In this document: in pieces, positions 58,918-64,000 of the stretch
How positions within the stretch are numbered: position 1 is the stretch's first letter
Layout of the letters: every line of letters begins with the position of its first letter
DNA from: VRUE01 sp963774555
GTDB taxonomy: Bacteria; Actinomycetota; Thermoleophilia; Solirubrobacterales; 70-9
Assembly (NCBI GenBank): GCA_963774555.1
Contig: CAVZFL010000001.1
Span: 930,001 to 994,000, forward strand
Direction: 5' to 3'
DNA length: 64,000 bases
Notes under the pieces: generated by a model
The model's database searches: none
What the model was told of the DNA's origin: nothing
What the model saw: the letters and a program-made list of their open reading frames with translations, nothing else
Translations under genes and position numbers: made by a program

Positions 58918-59757
58918 ATGAGGATCAAGTCCCTTGCAATCGCGGTGATCGCCCTCGCGGGGCTCGCCGTGCCGGCTTCGGCCGGCGCCGTGACCCTGAT
59001 CGGGTCGGGCTCGGTCGCAGCGCAGCCCGTGCTGCAGGCACTCTTCAGCACCTACACGAAAACGGTCAACCACAAGGTCCACTTCGTCTACACCGCCAAC
59101 GGCGGCAACGCGGGGGTCAAGGACGTGCAGAACGGCACCAGCCAGTTCGCGGGCCAGGCGCGCACGCCGCTGCCCAGCGACGCCGGCACGACCTACATCA
59201 AGATGTTCCTCGACGGGCTCTGCATCGACGTCAACCCGAAGAATCAGCTCAGCAGCATCACGATCCAGCAGACCCACGACATCTACCGCGGGCTGCTGAC
59301 CAGCTGGAGCCAGGTCCCCGGTTCGGGTCTTGAAACGACGATCGATCCGGTCGGCCGCGACACCAACGGAGGGACCTACAACTTCTTCCTCCAGGCCGTG
59401 CTCAACAACGAACTGCCGGCCTCCAACGTCAACGCCCTCACGGCGGACGGCCTGGTCGTCAACGCGGTCAAGCAGGACCCGAGCGCGATCGGCTACGACG
59501 GCCTCGCCTGGCAGGGCAAAGGCCAGAAGGCGCTCAAGGTCAACGGCGTCCCCTGCGAAGCGAAGAAGATCAGCGTCGAGCCGCTCAAGTACCCGCTCTC
59601 GCGCTACCTCTTCCTCGTCCTCCCGGGCGATGGCAGCACCAGCCCGCCGGCGCTGCAGAAATTCATCGACTGGGCCCGGCGTGACCCGGTGGCCGGCGAA
59701 GTGATCGCCAAAGCCGGCGGCGTCCCCGCCTTCAACAAGAAGGCCAAGAAGAAGTAG
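58918..59757 (+). CDS. pstS: PstS phosphate-binding protein
   Basis: 279 residues from ATG 58918 (SD AAAGGAAC). Signal peptide (SLAIAVIALAGLAVPASAGA) without lipobox. PstS-family core: TLIGSGSVAAQPVLQALFSTYTK, VYTANGGNAGVKDVQNGTSQFAGQAR (phosphate-binding loop), RDTNGGTYNFFLQAVL, SAIGYDGLAW. It binds phosphate for the PstCAB permease directly downstream. Lacking a lipobox, it may be released or held by the wall. Confidence 0.85.
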   Translation: MRIKSLAIAVIALAGLAVPASAGAVTLIGSGSVAAQPVLQALFSTYTKTVNHKVHFVYTANGGNAGVKDVQNGTSQFAGQARTPLPSDAGTTYIKMFLDGLCIDVNPKNQLSSITIQQTHDIYRGLLTSWSQVPGSGLETTIDPVGRDTNGGTYNFFLQAVLNNELPASNVNALTADGLVVNAVKQDPSAIGYDGLAWQGKGQKALKVNGVPCEAKKISVEPLKYPLSRYLFLVLPGDGSTSPPALQKFIDWARRDPVAGEVIAKAGGVPAFNKKAKKK

Positions 59758-60752
<995 letters not shown>

Positions 60753-60753
<1 letters not shown>

Positions 60754-61754
60754 TGGAGTCCTCCGTCGCGATACCGCCTGCCGCACCGCCACCCAGCGCG
60801 CCGATGTCGCCGCAGCGCGGCAAGGACCCGGTCGAGGCCAGCGCCGCCTGGCGCCTCACGGACCGCATCGGCCTGGCGATCTGCTGGGCGCTGGGACTGC
60901 TCTTCTGCGCGATCGCGGTGGCGATCGTCGTCTACCTACTGGTCCAGGGGCTGACCTACCTGAAGCCCTCGATGCTGGTGACGCCGGCGGCGACGGGATT
61001 CAGCGAGAGCCAGACCGGCGGCTTCTCCGACGCCTTCGTCGGCACCCTGATCGTCGCCGTGATGGGGATCTCGATCGCGCTGCCGATCGGGATCGGCGTC
61101 GCGGTCTGGTTGGTCGAGTACGGACGCCCCGCAGCCCTGGCGCGAGTCACCGAATCGACGATCGAGGCGATCGCCGGCATCCCCTCGATCGTCCTCGCCC
61201 TCTTTGGCACGGTGATCTTCTCCAGCACCGCGCTCGGCTTCCTCAGCCGCACCTCCGAAGGCGTCGTCTTCGGTCGCTCCTTCTTCGCCGCCTCGGCGAT
61301 GCTCTCGCTGGTCGCCCTGCCGCTGATCGTCGCCAGCACCCGCGAGGGCCTGAGCGCGATTCCCCAGCACGTGCGCGAGGCCTCCTACGCGGTCGGCAAG
61401 ACCAAGGCGGCGACGACGCGGCGGATCCTGCTGCCGGCGAGCCGGCCCCAGGTCGCCACCGGGGCGATGCTCGGCCTCGGCCGGATCATCGGCGACACGG
61501 CGATCATCGTCGTCCTGCTCGGCGCGACCCAGAACTTCGCCCCGGTCGGCGGCACCTTCCCGCTCAATTACCTGCGCGGGGCGGGGACGACGCTGACCAA
61601 CTTCGTCTACGAGGCATCGCCGACCGGCAACCTCAACCAGCCCCAGAAGGCCTACGCGGCGGCCTTCGTCCTGCTGCTGATCGTGCTGGCGCTGAACGCA
61701 GCCGTCGATGTCGTCCACCGCCGCGCAAGAAAGGTAGGAACGTGGAGTTCGTAA
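60753..61754 (+). CDS. pstA: PstA phosphate permease subunit
   Basis: 333 residues. After a Pro-rich N-terminus, six helices with EAIAGIPSIVLALFGTVIF, the EAA loop VREASYAVGKTKAATTRRILLPASRPQVATG and GRIIGDTAIIVVLLGAT. Partner of PstC. It ends within the start of pstB, so the operon is tightly coupled. Confidence 0.93.
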
Positions 61755-62655
61755 GCCCACCCCCGATCCGGCGTCTGGAGCTCGAACGATGCCGCTGCCA
61801 CCCAGGTGGCACCGCCGGCCACTTCGACCAACGGCAACGGCACCGCCGCGCCCGGTGGCTTCACCGCGGCGCGGCGCTCGATCGGGGCGCCGCAGTTCTC
61901 GATCCGACGCATGGAGATCGACCACGTCTCGGTCTCCTACTCCGACCGCGAAGCGGTAAAGGCGGTCTCGCTGCCGGTGCGCCAGGGTGAGGTGCTGGCG
62001 CTGATCGGCCCTTCGGGCTGCGGCAAGACGACCCTGCTTGCGCTCGCTCAACCGGCTCACCGAGCTGACCCGCACGGCGACCCTGACCGGCCGCATCCTG
62101 CTCGACGACGTCGACATCACGGCTGATCGAGCCGACCTCACTGCGCCGCCGGGTGACGATGGTCTTCCAGCAGCCCAACCCGTTCCCGATGAGCGTCTTC
62201 GACAACATCGCCTACGTGCTGCGCGAGCAGGGCTCGCGGCGCCAGCGCAAGAAGGCATTGGAGCCGAAGGTCCACAGCGCGCTGGAGCGGGCCGGGCTCT
62301 TCGAGGAGGTCAAGGACAACCTCGACCACCCGGCGCTGCGCTCTCCGGCGGCCAGCAGCAGCGGCTCTGCATCGCCCGGGCTCTGGCCGCCGAACCGGAG
62401 GTGCTGCTGCTCGACGAGCCCTGCTCGGCCCTCGACCCGCAGTCGACCCAGGTGATCGAGGACCTGATCGTGAAGCTGCGCGACGACGTCGCCGTCGTCA
62501 TCGTCACCCACAACCTGCAGCAGGCCTACCGGGTCGCCGACCACGTCGCCTTCATGTACCTGGGCGACCTGGTCGAGTACAGCAGCGCGACCGCCCTCTT
62601 CGACTCGCCGCGCGAGCAGCGGACCAAGGAGTACGTGAGCGGTGCGTTCGGCTAG
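61742..62655 (+). CDS. pstB: PstB phosphate ABC ATPase, broken by several frameshifts
   Basis: GTG 61742. The sequence is readable only across four breaks (about 61790, 62040, 62122 and 62340): SIRRMEIDHVSVSYSDREAV, Walker A ALIGPSGCGKTTLL, [shift] RSLNRLTELTRTATLTGRIL, [shift] RRRVTMVFQQPNPFPMSVFDNIAYVLRE, [shift] LSGGQQQRLCIARALAAEPEVLLLDEPCSALDPQST, VTHNLQQAYRVADHVAFMYLG, and end SPREQRTKEYVSGAFG. All PstB motifs are present with one base lost or gained at each break. It should energise PstCA. So many breaks in an essential-type importer suggests sequence error, or a dead copy. Confidence 0.82.
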
Positions 62656-62661
62656 GCGCAC

Positions 62662-62826
62662 ATGCGGTCGGCGTCGTCCTGGCCCTCGCCTGCGGCCTGC
62701 TCGCTGGCCGGGGCGCTGGGCGGCTGCGCGACCACGCAGGACACGGCGGCGCTGAAGCAGGCGGAATCGAAGCGCATCCTCGAGGCGCGCAAGCACAAGC
62801 ACCACAAAGGGAGTGAGAAGAGATGA
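62662..62826 (+). CDS. Small putative lipoprotein
   Basis: 54 codons from ATG 62662. The in-frame C-terminal part (ALGGCATTQDTAALKQAESKRILE and a Lys/His-rich tail) looks like a short secreted lipoprotein. The hydrophobic signal (VGVVLALACGLLAG) is visible only in the neighbouring frame, so a frameshift near 62700 probably hides the real N-terminus. Its stop overlaps the ATG of the next gene (ATGA). Confidence 0.45.
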   Translation: MRSASSWPSPAACSLAGALGGCATTQDTAALKQAESKRILEARKHKHHKGSEKR

Positions 62827-63675
62827 CCAGCCAGAGCCAACTCGAACCCTGCGAGGAGTGCGGCGCGCCGCTCGATCCGCAGCAGCGCTACTGCGTCAAC
62901 TGCGCGGCGCGGCGCGGCAACGGCGCCAACCCCGCCTCGCGCTACTTCGCGACGATGAGCCAGCGCGCCCGCCGGCAGCCGGCCCGCGCGCCGGCAAAAG
63001 CGGGCGCGGGAAGCCGGGCGGCAGCGGTCGCCTTCTTCGCTCTGCTGCCGATCGCGGTCGCGATCGGCGTCGTCGTCGGCCGCAGCAACGGCGGCGGCAA
63101 CGAAAACGAGGCGCTGCTGGAAGCGCTGCGCAACCAGCCGGCTGCCGTTGCCGGGACCAGCGCAGGGGCGGCGACCGCCAATACGGCCGCCAAAGGCAAA
63201 GCCGCGAAAGCGGCGAAGTCGAGCGAAGGGCGGAGGCAAGGTTGTCGCCAAGACCAGCAACGGCGACGGTCCACCAGGTGACCGGCTACAAGCCGCCGCC
63301 GAGCAGAAGGTCGAAGAAGACACCCGGCTGGTCGAATCCAACCCCGAACAGACCGGCAGCAACTACATCAAGGCGCAGCAGAACCTGCCCGATGTGATCG
63401 TCGTCGGCGGCGATCCGAGCTCGGCTCCGGCGGCGCCGGGAGGGAGCGGGACAGCCGTGAGCGAGCGACCTGACCGCGCCCAGCGCGACCGGCTGCTGGA
63501 GAAGTTCACGATCATGCAGGCGGATCTCGGCGGCGCCTTCTATGAGATGGCGATCCGCGACCACGTGCGGATGGACGTGCTGACCCGCAAGGCGGCCGAG
63601 CTGCAGCGGGTCGACGCCGAGCTGCTCGCGGTCGAACGGATGCTGGAGATGCTCACGGCGGAGGCGCCGTCGTGA
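62823..63675 (+). CDS. Zinc-ribbon single-helix membrane protein with coiled tail, one frameshift
   Basis: ATG 62823. Zinc ribbon CEECGAPLDPQQRYCVNCAARRG, one membrane helix (AAVAFFALLPIAVAIGVVVG), then an Ala/Gly-rich segment with KAAKAAKSSEG where the frame breaks at about 63236. The next frame continues GGKVVAKTSNGDG, EQKVEEDTRLVESNPEQTGSNYI, LPDVIVVGG, and a helical end DRLLEKFTIMQADLGGAFYEMA...RMDVLTRKAAELQRVDAELLAVERML. GTG 63457 (VSERPDRAQRD) may be the start of a separate protein for the helical end. Cytoplasmic zinc ribbon and extracytoplasmic tail are likely. Function unknown. Confidence 0.6.
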
Positions 63676-64000
63676 AGGCGGCGCTGGCGGCGATCCCGGC
63701 GCGATGGCCGCCGCGCACGCTCACCGGCAAGCGCTTCGGCCTGCTCGTCGCCTCCTCGGTGGTGGCGACCTCGGCGATCGTCGCCAGCGCGATGACCGGC
63801 ACCGGCGGCAGCGGCGCCCTGGCCGCGCTGATCGGCCAAAGACTGCCGCCGAGCGACACGCCGGTTGCCAGCGCTCCGCCGTCCGAACCGGCATCTGTCG
63901 GGAGCGAATCTCCCGCTCCAGCCGGGGGTGGCGCTCCGGCGTCGGCCTCAACGGCCTCGCCCGCGCCGGTCCCCGTGCCAGCGTCCGCGCCGGCACCGGC
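63672..64000 (+). CDS. Membrane protein with Pro/Ala-rich linker, runs off the window
   Basis: GTG 63672, overlapping the stop of the previous gene (GTGA). A short basic start, one hydrophobic helix (FGLLVASSVVATSAIVASAM), then GTGGSGALAALIGQRLPP and a low-complexity Ser/Pro/Ala linker to the last base. The linker suggests an exported domain anchored by an N-terminal signal anchor. The catalytic part, if any, is beyond the window. Confidence 0.65.
   Translation, partial: MKAALAAIPARWPPRTLTGKRFGLLVASSVVATSAIVASAMTGTGGSGALAALIGQRLPPSDTPVASAPPSEPASVGSESPAPAGGGAPASASTASPAPVPVPASAPAP

Overview
The window is very GC-rich (many third codon positions are G or C) and reads as the chromosome of a high-GC Actinomycetota bacterium. 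GTG and TTG starts are common, start/stop overlaps (ATGA, GTGA) are frequent, and small secreted lineage-type proteins of unknown family are present. The gene content is most like Thermoleophilia/Solirubrobacterales, but that is an inference from gene style; there is no rRNA, tRNA or other phylogenetic marker in the window. I saw no CRISPR array and no transposase.

Region by region. (1) 1-16 kb is accessory. It starts with the tail of a probable E2-like gene followed by a JAB-ThiF/E1 fusion of a bacterial ubiquitin-like conjugation system. A graveyard of toxin-antitoxin remnants follows: a truncated PIN toxin, a TacT-like GNAT missing its CoA loop, and an AbiEii-like protein missing its catalytic core beside an intact AbiEi-like partner. 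Intact modules are a Phd/RelE pair, an XRE regulator with a zinc-ribbon membrane protein, TetR and ArsR regulators with clear palindromic operators, an MMPL exporter and a PIG-L deacetylase fused to a membrane domain. (2) 16-33 kb is mixed housekeeping: secreted proteins, an FMO-type monooxygenase, a flavodoxin-like protein, a cyclase, a 5'-3' exonuclease, ABC-2 transporters, a STAS protein, a ferritin-like protein, an acyl-CoA carboxylase beta subunit, a cupredoxin plus multicopper oxidase pair, and an AAA/DUF4143 ATPase. (3) 33-38 kb has a class A penicillin-binding protein, an ABC exporter and an M50/CBS site-2 protease. (4) 38-51 kb is a potassium homeostasis island: KdpD-type histidine kinase, KdpE, Kup, then KdpF-A-C-B in non-canonical order preceded by an extra 41-codon membrane ORF, then the KdpD sensor domain as a separate gene and a membrane-anchored Usp protein. 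So kdpD is split across the locus. (5) 51-64 kb holds a chromate transporter, a sulfate ABC importer (SBP-CysT-CysW-CysA), PhoD phosphodiesterase, a phosphate ABC importer (PstSCAB), and zinc-ribbon and proline/alanine-rich membrane proteins running off the end.

Two sequence-wide patterns stand out. First, related long palindromes recur in intergenic 3' regions: one family at about 20.6 and 38.7 kb, another three times between 50.7 and 52.1 kb. They probably act as terminators that belong to a dispersed repeat family. Second, at least a dozen single-base frameshifts interrupt otherwise well conserved genes. They concentrate in CysT, CysW, CysA and PstB, while adjacent PstS, PstC, PstA and PhoD are intact. 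Assembly indels are the simplest explanation, so I annotate these genes at full span and flag the shifts.
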